This document shows positions 51,901 to 59,957 of a stretch of DNA of 59,981 nt, one piece after another. Position 1 is the first letter of the stretch. The number at the start of each line of letters is the position of its first letter. The stretch is from an archaeon (GTDB lineage: Archaea; Nanobdellota; Nanobdellia; Woesearchaeales; GW2011-AR9). Below the pieces are notes generated by a model, which did no database searches, was not told the DNA's origin, and was given only the letters and a program-made list of their open reading frames with translations. The translations under genes and the position numbers were made by a program. The stretch covers positions 1 to 59,981 of the forward strand of contig JABHRS010000002.1 of the NCBI GenBank assembly GCA_018670085.1, read 5' to 3'.

Positions 51901-54383
51901 GCACAATCAAGAGTAATAGCTGCTGTGTTTATAGTAAAACAAGTAGCGCCATCCAATGATTGTGAAACATTACTGGAAAGAGTTGTATCGTGAGTGATAG
52001 AAGAACAAGTTGCGTTTCCAGTTCCAACAAGAGGATATTCATCTCCTCCAAGACCAAAGATACTATCATTTGAAGTATGAGGAGTACTAGAATCACCTAT
52101 TCCATCCCCAGTTGTGTCAGTACCGATATAACTGTCCCAAAAGTTACCAGCAATGTTTGCACCGCCGATAATATTGGTGCCAGTAGATTTACCAGAGTTC
52201 CAGTGATTCAAACCAGTTGTATCAACACCGTTACCACTGGACCCATTGGATCGAATATTAAGTGTGAAATTGTTGTTGTAAATGATGTTGCCAGAGGAAG
52301 ACCCATTGATTTCAATTCCAATAGTGTTATTGACAATATTTAACCCAGAAATATTGTTATTTAATGATGAGTCAATTACAATGCTGACATTATTGTTCAA
52401 GATAAACGAGTTGTCTCCAAATTGATAATTAGTATAACTCAAATCACTTTCATTTGTCTGTTCTAAGTAAATTCCAAATAGATTATTGTTTAGATCAATT
52501 GGTAAAGTTCCAAATGAAATATCAGTTGAAGCATAAAGGTAAATTGCAGTGCCATTTATTGCAGAGTTATCAGGATTCCCAGTGCCATTGATTTCTGCCC
52601 CGCCGATAATATTTCCACTGGACCCTTCAATAAAAATACCATACAAACTATCATTTACACTATCAATTTGAGTGATATCAATTGAAGTATCATAAAAGTA
52701 GATCCCATAATCATTTCCAGTAAAAGAACCAGTAATCCCAAAATCTGCAGTTGAACCTCTAGCATAAATTCCATATGTGTTGTTAGTGAAATTATTTGAA
52801 GATTCGCCGTATGTTCCAAATGAAGCAACGCTGGTTGCTGAATCAAGAGCCAAACCGACTGAGTTATTCAAAAAAATATTGTAACGAATACTGGCTGCTG
52901 CTGAATCATTAATTTCTAAACCTTGAGTGTTATTACTGAAAGTATTATTCCAAACTTCCACATAATCTGAAGAACTGTAAACTCTAACTCCAGAGACAGT
53001 TGAATTTTGAATAGAGTTATTTGTAATCCAACTTTCTCTGTCAGATGTACCTGGATAAGAACCGACAAATCGAACACCATATTGTTGGAACTGTGAATTT
53101 GTTTCAGTGTGATTGTTATTTGTGATATTGTTATCAGTGATATTAATGTTGTATGAGAGAGAAGTTACAAAAATACCTGTATCTTGATTGTTATGGATAT
53201 CATTACCGATTAAAGTTACATTGTAGGAATTGGAAATATAAATACCATATTTGAAATCGTGAATTGTACAGCCAACAACAGTTACATTGTTTACTCCAAC
53301 AATTTCAATTCCACGCATATCTTCAGCAAAATCCCCTGGTTCACCATCAGATGATCTGTTACCATCTAGAACAGTACCATTACATTCAAAATAAACATTA
53401 TCACTTGTAATTGCCAAACCCTCACCAGTATCGGAATCCAATTCACGATTATCACAAGTTGTGTCTTCACTGATTACACCTGGCATATCACAAGGGTCAA
53501 CCAAAGGATAACCATCTCCAACTGATGTTGCTAAAATTGAACCATCTTGATAAGGAATGTTACTATCACCCAAACCATCTCCAGTAATATCCTTACCGAT
53601 ATAAGTTTCCCAAAAGTTTCCACCCAAACAAGGCCCACCAAGAATGTTTGAGCCTGCAGTACAAGTCTTTTCTAAATTCCAGTAAGTGAAACTGTCTGGA
53701 TCATTACAAGCTTCTGAACTACTGCTATCGACTGCGTAAAAAAAGTTATTCCAGATTCGATTGTAAGATTCTGTTGCAGAGACATCATGAGTTAATCCAG
53801 AAACGTTAATTCCACAGGCAGTATTGTTAGTGATAGTTGAGAGAGTAACATTGTTGGATGGTGCATCATATAAATCAATACCATCTGTGTTGTTTTCTAG
53901 TAAATTGTTAGTTAATAAATTTCTAGAAGCATTGTTGAACAAACGCATTCCATCAGAAAAATTAAAGATTCGACAATTTTGAATAGTTACATCATCATAA
54001 CCATCGTTGATAAACCCTGCTTGATTATCACAGTCCTCACCCATACAACGAATGGAATGGTTTTGACAATCAACAGTAATTGCATCAGCACCAATGATAA
54101 AACCATTAGCACCAGTACATTCATAATCATGACCAATGTTAGTAATATTTTCACTAACAGTAATGTTACATTCAGTAATAGTTGCAGCACCAACTGAACC
54201 GTCGCCAGGGATACCAGCTACTGCAAGACCAGTGATTGCACCAGTTAAAGAATTAGTTGAAGTATCTGAAACTGTTTCAGGGCTACCAGTAAAAAATAAG
54301 ATGCCAACACCAATTGTGACTGCAAGAGCTATAGCTATTAGGATTATTACTTGCGGAGCTACACCTCTTTTACCTAAAACCAT
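45966..54383 (-). CDS. Giant beta-helix surface protein (2805 residues)
   Basis: N-terminal membrane helix (APQVIILIAIALAVTIGVGIL) with pilin-like KRG before it, then ITGLAVAG. The bulk is a series of right-handed parallel beta-helix (NosD/CASH) modules with Asn-rich coils (NNTI, NNSF). Seven modules each close with a GGNFW...GDG.GD...PY block, starting with LGGNFWETYIG and ending with TGGNFWHTFVG. After them come about 30 Ser, a Gly-rich run, a thrombospondin-like CTESWTCPDWSECANREQ segment with six Cys, a membrane helix (about 2661-2684) and a 120-residue charged cytoplasmic tail. Likely a surface stalk or adhesin binding polysaccharide. Asn-Xaa-Ser/Thr sites are plentiful. Confidence 0.88.
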   Translation of the reverse strand: MVLGKRGVAPQVIILIAIALAVTIGVGILFFTGSPETVSDTSTNSLTGAITGLAVAGIPGDGSVGAATITECNITVSENITNIGHDYECTGANGFIIGADAITVDCQNHSIRCMGEDCDNQAGFINDGYDDVTIQNCRIFNFSDGMRLFNNASRNLLTNNLLENNTDGIDLYDAPSNNVTLSTITNNTACGINVSGLTHDVSATESYNRIWNNFFYAVDSSSSEACNDPDSFTYWNLEKTCTAGSNILGGPCLGGNFWETYIGKDITGDGLGDSNIPYQDGSILATSVGDGYPLVDPCDMPGVISEDTTCDNRELDSDTGEGLAITSDNVYFECNGTVLDGNRSSDGEPGDFAEDMRGIEIVGVNNVTVVGCTIHDFKYGIYISNSYNVTLIGNDIHNNQDTGIFVTSLSYNINITDNNITNNNHTETNSQFQQYGVRFVGSYPGTSDRESWITNNSIQNSTVSGVRVYSSSDYVEVWNNTFSNNTQGLEINDSAAASIRYNIFLNNSVGLALDSATSVASFGTYGESSNNFTNNTYGIYARGSTADFGITGSFTGNDYGIYFYDTSIDITQIDSVNDSLYGIFIEGSSGNIIGGAEINGTGNPDNSAINGTAIYLYASTDISFGTLPIDLNNNLFGIYLEQTNESDLSYTNYQFGDNSFILNNNVSIVIDSSLNNNISGLNIVNNTIGIEINGSSSGNIIYNNNFTLNIRSNGSSGNGVDTTGLNHWNSGKSTGTNIIGGANIAGNFWDSYIGTDTTGDGIGDSSTPHTSNDSIFGLGGDEYPLVGTGNATCSSITHDTTLSSNVSQSLDGATCFTINTAAITLDCAGYSIIGTQDNFGVSINDVDNVTVLNCEFTNLSIGINASNADGTIIYNNSFLEVNSSNEITTAGLIVDASYLVNISGNIFSQTTPFVTGGDSNYSIYLNVSNSTVENNTIKDSYNSIIFSNGSNNNTIHSNTIKNNTFGIIFDTLSENNTIYNNIFNNTNGPTDTSTNFYNTSYNCDSGANILGGSCIGGNLWASNYSGADDGSGVYPYNESDDGIGDTNIPFNFTNLPDFTGDFLPLANVPLSCSTITSSTTLSEDISANGDCFIIQAHNITLDFNNYVLTGNGTGIAINISGFSGVTILNASIINFSTGIYADPATGINITTSTIQNTTTAIEFWDINESFIEDSLIHNNTFGILFNRSHNNTLINTVLSNNTVSLNIEDSDNNTIYNNYFSSTRSNAVDDGSINFWNLSYSDGITNIIGGNTSGGNFWSNYTGTDSAGSSFPYDTSGDGIGDTQTPYNDGITGGDALPLTAATGSVSSCQQITTDTILSSNITCSGDDGVTVAADDVTLDCRGYSIIGTGTGSGVLIEGREGVTVKDCYINGFYYGVKVTNSKDTSIIEENTITNNGFYGVYLHQSNNTHIDNNSIVNDNNGVYAISSRQTTIANNTINLNRKFYGVYDYAGEDDTIYANTFYNNYHGVYLINSDNANVSENNVTLSDVYALFMHTGSTDASIVQNNFSASQYGAYLKTSSGDNIFSNNLINENSVAGVYSINSENNTYNNNIIDNNSINMQLISASNLVLNNNTINNSATGLNISLSTSVSLKENNIQATTEPALYINGSSFATLRENTVRGVSILDDDDSSTIINNNFTWEFNVTNSDSLSITYNTMNYSYLESSTSSTVSNNAMERLWVNTASVLTLTSNTLNHNNESALELTTVTSSTITSNTIENTSTALILDASTSNTFTDNWVQDNVVGANISSDSSSNTFTNNYFENTLNIEENAANTWYASIDCASPNIVGGPCKGGNFYSDYYGLDDGSNGGDEGDGVGDNPTSYTVSASSEDENPLVLFVARQYYAPDDATTATLLALGNVSGEISDEEVVGSTKQLINYSVSDLTYAEFLGQFNESNVDASTLIVQYNDNTTFVNTTGVSGFADNYSIYVMHNYSLNAGIYLCLDASDFDSTNAICNDRINFTTFTSTNSKGLKASSEGAYYKVENITSSNVSSMGVVLQTGNPCGANVYHDVTQSGDNSCTSTAYNVLSSDITFDCAGFTTDGSDALVGLNISNVDRVVVQHCVLSDFQTPILIENATNITLLNITVLNSSVNAISSSHVLSLNITNFTAASTTTSGIYFLDTNQSSITELQINDSTTAIRLDDSNANNFTNSYITNNTVGINSTDSNLNLFYNNYFNNSINAHQANGSNFYNATEETSTNILGGATIVGNFWHDYDGWDVDLDGVGETVLSYNSSINVSGNSGDFHPITPTGQISCGVVTTNVTMGQDITFDSDCFNISASNLVFDCNGHSLTRNDTGTFEAFNFKEETNVTIQNCNILNASTGILIREVNNSLFYNNTISDSDFGSFISFHSIGINVSNNTILNSSAAALVFEGTNASSVEENRFNNSLYGVRIDVSMNNTFTENAIENNSLGFNSSDSNDNLIHNNYFNNTLNVVEPNGTNFFNTSYLCSDDYLNIVGGNCTGGNFWHTFVGGDAGNGSGVYNLTPWNISGDNIGDDEIPYNDTGSISSSSQGDFFPLINILTSSSSSSSSSSSSSSSSSSSSSSSSGGGGGGGGGSGGGGGGGSSSSSSTTEDTTDTTEDAECTESWTCPDWSECANREQTRSCNDLNDCGTYSSRPDETRECESEVVEQTSEDSTEDTTKKIIQYIVDASPARTLTLSSLAALAAFGTVYAYWGFMHPAARLRRRLKGTKQVIGEESTDVLKGQYAGIYKMYMKLSEKHKQNFYANVASVREHIEEQLKAEKEIELLFSKAHQGDLQARKHAYMQIFEEYQKLPAKTQGKVYPRIVDLRAQLERGVQ
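46661..46800 (-). repeat. Low-complexity DNA for Ser/Gly stalk
   Basis: About 140 bases encode a long Ser run and two Gly runs. The Gly part is GC-rich, a sharp spike in this AT-rich region. Ser codons are mixed (AGC/AGT/TCT/TCA), so the tract is kept by selection on the protein rather than by DNA slippage. Confidence 0.75.
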
Positions 54384-54591
54384 ACCTTAAGATTACAAGT
54401 CCAAAAGAATTTGTCACCACACTCTTTTTTGAACTGGTTTTCCCTCTCTATTCAATGATTTTGAAAGATTTTTGGCTATTTAAATCTTTGGATTATTTGT
54501 AATCTGTTTTGTCGACTATAACAGGCGATATTTTTCGTTAAATGTGATTTGAAGAAAGTTTTATATACAGATTTGGCTTTTGTTTTGTTGA

Positions 54592-54921
54592 ATGAATTTA
54601 AAAAAAGATCACAAAGAGATCATACTAATTGTAACTTCAGTGTTATTTGTAGGAATGATTGGATTGTTATTACAACATGTAGCAATAGATAATGGAAGCT
54701 CAAATGTGGCAGGAGCGGCAATCAGTTTGGATAGTAACACACCAACATATTCAGGAATGTTATATTTATTACAAGAACATTGCAGCAGTGTTGAAGCAGA
54801 TGGAATCAGTAGTTGTGATAAGATTTGTGAATCAAGTGGAACTGTTTGTGTACCACTAGAAGAAACTTGCTCAGAAGTTAATGATGAACAATGCTTCTGC
54901 TGTGATGATGCGAGCGAATAA
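54592..54921 (+). CDS. Small Cys-rich membrane-anchored protein A
   Basis: Encodes 109 residues: basic start (NLKKDHKE), one membrane helix (IILIVTSVLFVGMIGLLL), VAGAAIS at about residue 38, then an extracellular part with nine cysteines (HCSS, SSCDKIC, TVCVP, ETCS, QCFCC). TATA box near 54559. Divergent from the giant surface protein and directly followed by protein B. Probably a disulfide-stabilised surface peptide; no family known to me. Confidence 0.68.
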   Translation: MNLKKDHKEIILIVTSVLFVGMIGLLLQHVAIDNGSSNVAGAAISLDSNTPTYSGMLYLLQEHCSSVEADGISSCDKICESSGTVCVPLEETCSEVNDEQCFCCDDASE

Positions 54922-54922
54922 A

Positions 54923-55279
54923 ATGGCATTGAAAAAAACTACTCGAAAAAGAAAAGTAAAATCAGTTGTGCACCATAAAGAGCCGAAGGACTATTTAGTG
55001 ACAGGCGTTCTAATAGCTTCTGCACTTGCAATTTTAGTTTTAATTTCTTCTTTTATCTCAGTTACAGGTCAAGCAGTCTCAGGAACTCCAGACACAATTG
55101 GAGTTACCACAGTTTTACAAGAAGCAGAATTACTTTCGGGAACTGGAACGATGAAATGTAGTTATGCATGTGCTAGAAGTGGCAAGTCAGTTATGATTAG
55201 TAGTTTAGATTCAGAGATTGTAGGAAACGACGCTGTGATTACAGGCGATTGGACTTGCCTTTGTGGAAGTTTAGGTTAG
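54923..55279 (+). CDS. Small Cys-rich membrane-anchored protein B
   Basis: Encodes 118 residues from ATG at 54923, one base after the stop of protein A; the earlier in-frame ATG overlaps A and is rejected. Basic N-terminus (KKTTRKRKVKS), membrane helix (VLIASALAILVLISSFI), VTGQAVSG, then a short exported domain with four Cys (MKCSYACARSG, WTCLCGSLG). It shares layout with A, so they may form a pair or be distant duplicates. Confidence 0.68.
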   Translation: MALKKTTRKRKVKSVVHHKEPKDYLVTGVLIASALAILVLISSFISVTGQAVSGTPDTIGVTTVLQEAELLSGTGTMKCSYACARSGKSVMISSLDSEIVGNDAVITGDWTCLCGSLG

Positions 55280-55288
55280 TGTTTGATA

Positions 55289-55321
55289 GAAAAATAAATT
55301 AAAATAAAAAAAAAAAAAAAA
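55289..55321 (-). terminator. Long T-run terminator
   Basis: Read on the minus strand, a run of 17 T plus shorter T runs follows the stop of the gene at 55323. It also separates it from the convergent protein B gene. Confidence 0.55.
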
Positions 55322-55322
55322 A

Positions 55323-55916
55323 TCATTCTCTTTTCATGGTAATTGGATTACTTTCAGCACCATATACAGATCCATTAGAGATAAATCTAAAAGACCCAGG
55401 ATTCTCTTCTTCAACTTGTTGAATACAATAATCAGTAAGACTAGACAAATTTCTGCCACCTGAATTACCCCAAGTAAATGGCATTTCTCCAATAGTAAGA
55501 ACTCTCTGAACACCTGAGACTAAGCTGTAATCAAACGCAGTCCGAGGTTCACTTGTTTGATAAAATCCTAGATCAAGGTTTGTAAGCAAAGCAGTAGAAT
55601 TTACAGGTTGAGAAAAATATAATTCCCAGGACCCACCATGAGCCATTTGAGCGCGGTCTGCCTCCTGATAAGAAACACCAGTTGCATTAAAGAGACTACG
55701 AATAGTCTCAGCTCCAGGGCCAGTGAAATCTAGAGAGATAAAACTTGGCAAAACCATCTTGTCGACCATTTTGGGACCAGTCCCATAAGCTTGCAAAAGA
55801 ACTAATTGATCTGCAGTTTTTTGCACAAGTTCACTAAGTGGACCTTCATTCAATAATTCGGCAAGACTGCCAGTAAGGAGCAATTGTAATTCTTTAGGGT
55901 CAATTTTTATTTCCAT
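55323..55916 (-). CDS. Hypothetical protein, 197 residues
   Basis: Soluble, mixed alpha/beta, N-terminal helix-rich half, no signal peptide. The start is supported by a TATA-like TTAAATATT about 26-30 bases upstream. I recognise no motif. Located between the Cys-rich pair and GlyRS, transcribed alone. Confidence 0.6.
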   Translation of the reverse strand: MEIKIDPKELQLLLTGSLAELLNEGPLSELVQKTADQLVLLQAYGTGPKMVDKMVLPSFISLDFTGPGAETIRSLFNATGVSYQEADRAQMAHGGSWELYFSQPVNSTALLTNLDLGFYQTSEPRTAFDYSLVSGVQRVLTIGEMPFTWGNSGGRNLSSLTDYCIQQVEEENPGSFRFISNGSVYGAESNPITMKRE

Positions 55917-55965
55917 GAGAATTTTAGAGGATGATTAATATTTAAGTGTTTCTACCTCAGAGGAG

Positions 55966-57495
55966 TTATTGTTTAAGGAAAGAAAGTAGCTCAGTGATCT
56001 TGATTCTTTCTTGTTCAGTTGTATCCCTGTTTCTGATGGTGATGCAGTTGTCATCAAGAGAGTCGAAGTCAATTGTGATACCCCATTTGATTCCAATTTC
56101 ATCAGCTCTAGCATAACGTTTTCCAATACTGCTGGCTTTGTCGTAGAAGGATGAGATGTTGGCATCTTTTAGGATTTTTAGGACCTCTTTTGCCTTGTTT
56201 ACAATTGGTTCTTTGTTTTTTACAAGTGGAAAAACTGCAGCAGTGAAAGGAGTAATATTTTGCTTTAGTTGCATCACAATATTACCACGATCTTTTTCAT
56301 TTTGGTATGCATGATCTAAAATAGTGAAAACGTTTCTGTCAACCCCAAAACTAAGTTCAAGAACATGTGGGAGACATTTACTTTGAGTTGATTCATCCAT
56401 AACTTCCATTTTCTCTTTGGAGATATTTTGGTGTCCTTTAAGGTCGTGATCAGTTCGGTAATGTAAACCACCAACCTCAGTCCAACCATGAGCTGTCAAA
56501 TCAGTTTCTAAATCGAAATGGAACCTGTTGTAAAATGCTTTTTCTTTGTCGTTTAATTGATAAAGACGGAATTTTTCTGGATTGATTTTTAGAACTTCTA
56601 AATAGAACTTTTGAATGATTGCTAAATGATAAACATAAAATTTAGGAAGACCTAACGCAAGTAAATCCTTGGCTGTGCGTTTAGTGATTTTGTTAGTTTT
56701 TCTGTCTTCAACTAAAACTGTGTTCAATTCATAATATTCAATATCATCCCAATTTTCGTGTTGTTGAATCTTTTCTGGATTAAAGAAAATTTGCAATTCT
56801 GCTTGAGTAAATTCACGTTGCCTTAAAGTAAGATTCCTAGGACTGATTTCGTTTCTGTAGGCACGACCAATAATAGCAAGGCCCATCGGTAACTTTTTTC
56901 TTTGAATTTCAAATTGAGTTTTAAAATTGATGAAAGGAGATTGTGCAGTTTCAGGTCTTAAATATGCAGTGTGACTTTTTCCGACACCCAAAGAGACTGG
57001 AAACATCATGTTAACATGTTTTACTTCAACAATGTTTGTTCCTGTTTTTGGACATTTAATATTATGCTTTTTGATTAAGTCCATCATTTCTTGGTTTGTG
57101 AGTCCCTCGAATCTTTGACCTAACTCTTTCTCTAGTAAGTGATCTGCACGTTCGAAATGTCCGTCTTCTGAAATAGCTACAGGGTCAGTAAAATTTTCTA
57201 GGTGACCACTTGCTTTGAAAACACCTTCAGCTGCAATATTGGAGGTCTCAATTTCATAAAAATTCTGGTTTAGTGAGAGAAAATACTTTCTCCAAAGATT
57301 TTGAAAGTTATGTTTAACTTTGGTTCCGAGATGACCATAATCGTAAAGGCCCGCCAGGCCACCATAGATTGCTGAACTCGGATAGATGAAACCCTTCTTT
57401 TTTAGAAAAGTTGCAAATTCCTCAGAAGTGAATTTAGGTGTAGAATTTGTTGAATCTGGATGAGTAGTATCTGGAACATTAGTATCTTGAGTCAT
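55966..57495 (-). CDS. glyS: Glycyl-tRNA synthetase, class II alpha2 type
   Basis: Encodes 509 residues from ATG at 57495, 24 bases after a TATA-like TTATTAAAT (leaderless). Motifs: KKKGFIYPSSAIYGGLAGLYDYGHLG, RPETAQSPFINF, RAYRNEISPRNLTLRQREFTQAELQIFF (motif 2) and PHVLELSFGVDRNVFTIL (motif 3), then an anticodon-binding domain. This is the eukaryote/archaea/Gram-positive form. The insertion domains are short compared with eukaryotes. Confidence 0.97.
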   Translation of the reverse strand: MTQDTNVPDTTHPDSTNSTPKFTSEEFATFLKKKGFIYPSSAIYGGLAGLYDYGHLGTKVKHNFQNLWRKYFLSLNQNFYEIETSNIAAEGVFKASGHLENFTDPVAISEDGHFERADHLLEKELGQRFEGLTNQEMMDLIKKHNIKCPKTGTNIVEVKHVNMMFPVSLGVGKSHTAYLRPETAQSPFINFKTQFEIQRKKLPMGLAIIGRAYRNEISPRNLTLRQREFTQAELQIFFNPEKIQQHENWDDIEYYELNTVLVEDRKTNKITKRTAKDLLALGLPKFYVYHLAIIQKFYLEVLKINPEKFRLYQLNDKEKAFYNRFHFDLETDLTAHGWTEVGGLHYRTDHDLKGHQNISKEKMEVMDESTQSKCLPHVLELSFGVDRNVFTILDHAYQNEKDRGNIVMQLKQNITPFTAAVFPLVKNKEPIVNKAKEVLKILKDANISSFYDKASSIGKRYARADEIGIKWGITIDFDSLDDNCITIRNRDTTEQERIKITELLSFLKQ

Positions 57496-57550
57496 AGTTG
57501 ATGATAGTTTGAACTGCATTTAATAAGATTTTGGGTAAGTTGAGCTCAAA

Positions 57551-58753
57551 TTAACGTTTAAGCCAAACCACTTCATCATCAGTTAAGTCGAGTTCGTGGT
57601 AGAATTTTTGTTTAATAACAGGATTTGAATTTTTGATGATATGCTTTAGGTAAGGGAAATGCTGCATTGCAACCTTAGTTGAAGTATGCATAGTAGCTGC
57701 GTACTTTTTTGCGATTTCTCTTTTCTTAGCATTTTTATTTTTGGCCATCCAAATTTTTAGAAGCCTACTTGATTGACTGTATTCTATTTGATTAGGATTC
57801 CTTTCTTCCTTTGCACTAGAAACTCCTGCACTTAGAAGATCAAAGATGTAAACCAAATACCTCCAATGTTGCCAACGCATAATTCTTTTTTTGAATATGT
57901 CCGCGCGACTTAGGTGTTCGAAAGCTGCTTGCAATGATTTAGCGTCAGTGTATTCCTTAGGTAAATTGTATTCCATCCAAAGCATGATATGATCTGGATT
58001 AAGGTCGACATCTCTGAAGGCGGTTTTCGCAGTTGCAGCACTACTGGATTTGAAAACTACTTTCAAGGCGTGCAAAATTGTTTGCGTACGTTTTCTATCA
58101 TCCAACTCCATTACTTTTTCTAAAGTGATTTTTTGATGTCTTAGAACTTGAAGGTCTAAAAGAGCGGCCCTGATGTCTCCGTCTGATTGCCTTGCGAGGC
58201 TGCTAAGTGCATTGTCATCAAACTCAATATTTTCTTTTTGACAGATATTTTTTAGAAATGCAATTATCTCATCCAAGTGAGGTTTATGGATCTCAATTAG
58301 TTTTGAAACTTTTTTCATTGGTTTGATCTTCTTGTCTAAGACATCGTTGGCTGTGCAAATAATTGGAAATTTAGATTTGGCAATCACTTTTGCAAGTTCT
58401 GCCATACCACCTCGATCTTTTCGTCCACTAGTGTTATCTGCTTCATCAATTAAGATTATTTTTGGTCTCATGAACAAAGACATTTGTCCAAGAGCTGCTG
58501 TGAGAAATGAGTGGATGGCATCTTTGTTTCGAAGCTGGCTTGAGTTTAATTCTAGAATATCGTAGTCGAGCTCCTTTGCTAAGGCGTAGACTAAACTGGT
58601 TTTTCCAGTACCAAGCGGTCCGTGCAGGATTGCTGCTGTTTTTTTTTGAGATTTGTAATTCACTACAAAATCTTTGAGTTTGATTCTGGCAGCATCATTA
58701 CCAACTAAGTCTGTACTTAATTTTGGACTGTATTTGGTTAGGAGAAGCGTCAT
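57551..58753 (-). CDS. rfcL: Replication factor C large subunit
   Basis: Encodes 400 residues. AAA+ motifs: HGPLGTGKTSLVYALAKE (Walker A), PKIILIDEADNTSGRKDRGG (Walker B with RFC-L-type loop), PIICTANDVLDKKI (sensor 1) and LARQSDGDIRAALLDLQ (sensor 2). The C-terminal collar is helical. The protein lacks the acidic/PIP-like tail of longer archaeal forms, so it is somewhat short. It loads the PCNA clamp with RFC-S. TATA box 26 bases upstream. Confidence 0.95.
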   Translation of the reverse strand: MTLLLTKYSPKLSTDLVGNDAARIKLKDFVVNYKSQKKTAAILHGPLGTGKTSLVYALAKELDYDILELNSSQLRNKDAIHSFLTAALGQMSLFMRPKIILIDEADNTSGRKDRGGMAELAKVIAKSKFPIICTANDVLDKKIKPMKKVSKLIEIHKPHLDEIIAFLKNICQKENIEFDDNALSSLARQSDGDIRAALLDLQVLRHQKITLEKVMELDDRKRTQTILHALKVVFKSSSAATAKTAFRDVDLNPDHIMLWMEYNLPKEYTDAKSLQAAFEHLSRADIFKKRIMRWQHWRYLVYIFDLLSAGVSSAKEERNPNQIEYSQSSRLLKIWMAKNKNAKKREIAKKYAATMHTSTKVAMQHFPYLKHIIKNSNPVIKQKFYHELDLTDDEVVWLKR

Positions 58754-58871
58754 GTTGATTGGTTGGTTTGTGCTGTTTTAAAGGTTTGTGGTGGTGTGAG
58801 TGTTTGTTTACTCTTTTTTTTTTATTCAGTTAATTATTTGTTTAATTATTTGTTTAATTATTCATTTAGCC

Positions 58872-59855
58872 CTATTTATTCACAACCCGCATATCAACAT
58901 GAGTATCAAACTCATCAACAATCTCACCCACAATTTCTTCTAATACGTCTTCTAAAGTGATGATACCTGCCATCCCACCAAACTGATCAGTTACAATAAA
59001 AAGATGAATCTTTTCTTTTTTGAATCTGTTTAGTACGGAATCTAGTGGGGCTGAATCTTTGATGAAATGAGTATTCTTACGCATTATTTTGGAAACCAAT
59101 TCCTTATCATCAGGGTCAATTGGTATAAGATCCTTTGAATAAAGAATCCCAATAACCTTATCACGATTTTGATCAAAAACAGGAATTCTTGAGTGGCCTA
59201 CTTTTTGGATTTTTTTTAGAGTTCTCTTGTTAAGAGTAGCTGTGCTCTTTAGAAAAAAAGTGTTAATTCTAGGTGTCATAACTTCTTGGACAGTCATATC
59301 CGAATATTCAAGGCCTCCCTTTAGAATTCTTAATTCGTCAGAATCTAATTTTGAATCCGCACTTTGATTATGGTCCTCTAACAAAAGCTTCAACTCATTC
59401 TTAGAATATACTGTTGGGAGTTCCCCACCAAGTGCCTTATCCAGAATCTTTGCGAGAGGCCAAGTGATTGGGAAAAAAATGAAGTGAAATAAATAGACTA
59501 ATGGAATTGCTTTAGCGCCAAGTTTTAGAGCATGCCGAGAAAAAAGAGATTGAGGGATGATCTCTCCAAAGATTACAATCAGACCAGTTGCAATAAGTCC
59601 TGCTAAAACTCCCTGAGTGATTGATCCAAGAAAAACAGCTAAAGCAGAGTTAACAGCAACATTACCAATTAGTAAAGTGCAGAGAAGTTGGTTACCTCTC
59701 TTTCTAAGTGGGTAAACCTTAGCTGCGTTGTTATCTTTAAGTTTGACTTTTCTCTCTAATTCGAAAGTGTCAAGACCCATGAGACCCAACGTGAGGCCTG
59801 AGAAGATAGCTGATAGAGTTAAGAAAATGAGAATGATTAGATAGTTTATGATCAT
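58872..59855 (-). CDS. CNNM/CorC-type DUF21 and CBS domain membrane protein
   Basis: Encodes 327 residues. The N-terminal DUF21 domain has three to four helices (IILIFLTLSAIFSGLTLGLMGLD, GEIIPQSLFSRHALKLG), followed by two CBS domains (MTPRINTFFLKSTATL..., MRKNTHFIKDSAPLDSVL, ending GIITLEDVLEEIVGEIVDE). The C-terminal CorC_HlyC domain of longer homologues is missing. The family is linked to Mg2+/Co2+ export. TATA box near 59890. Confidence 0.92.
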   Translation of the reverse strand: MIINYLIILIFLTLSAIFSGLTLGLMGLDTFELERKVKLKDNNAAKVYPLRKRGNQLLCTLLIGNVAVNSALAVFLGSITQGVLAGLIATGLIVIFGEIIPQSLFSRHALKLGAKAIPLVYLFHFIFFPITWPLAKILDKALGGELPTVYSKNELKLLLEDHNQSADSKLDSDELRILKGGLEYSDMTVQEVMTPRINTFFLKSTATLNKRTLKKIQKVGHSRIPVFDQNRDKVIGILYSKDLIPIDPDDKELVSKIMRKNTHFIKDSAPLDSVLNRFKKEKIHLFIVTDQFGGMAGIITLEDVLEEIVGEIVDEFDTHVDMRVVNK

Positions 59856-59957
59856 TGTTTGTTCATAGTTATGTTTTTACTGTTTGTATATAAATATTTT
59901 GAAGCTGTGGGGGCGAAGTAGGTTTAATGATGAGTAAAAATGAATAATTGAAAAAGA

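Noticed and set aside
45966..54383. CRISPR-like or tandem DNA repeats inside the giant gene
   Set aside because: The repetition is at protein level (beta-helix coils and GGNFW modules); DNA copies are diverged and unevenly spaced.
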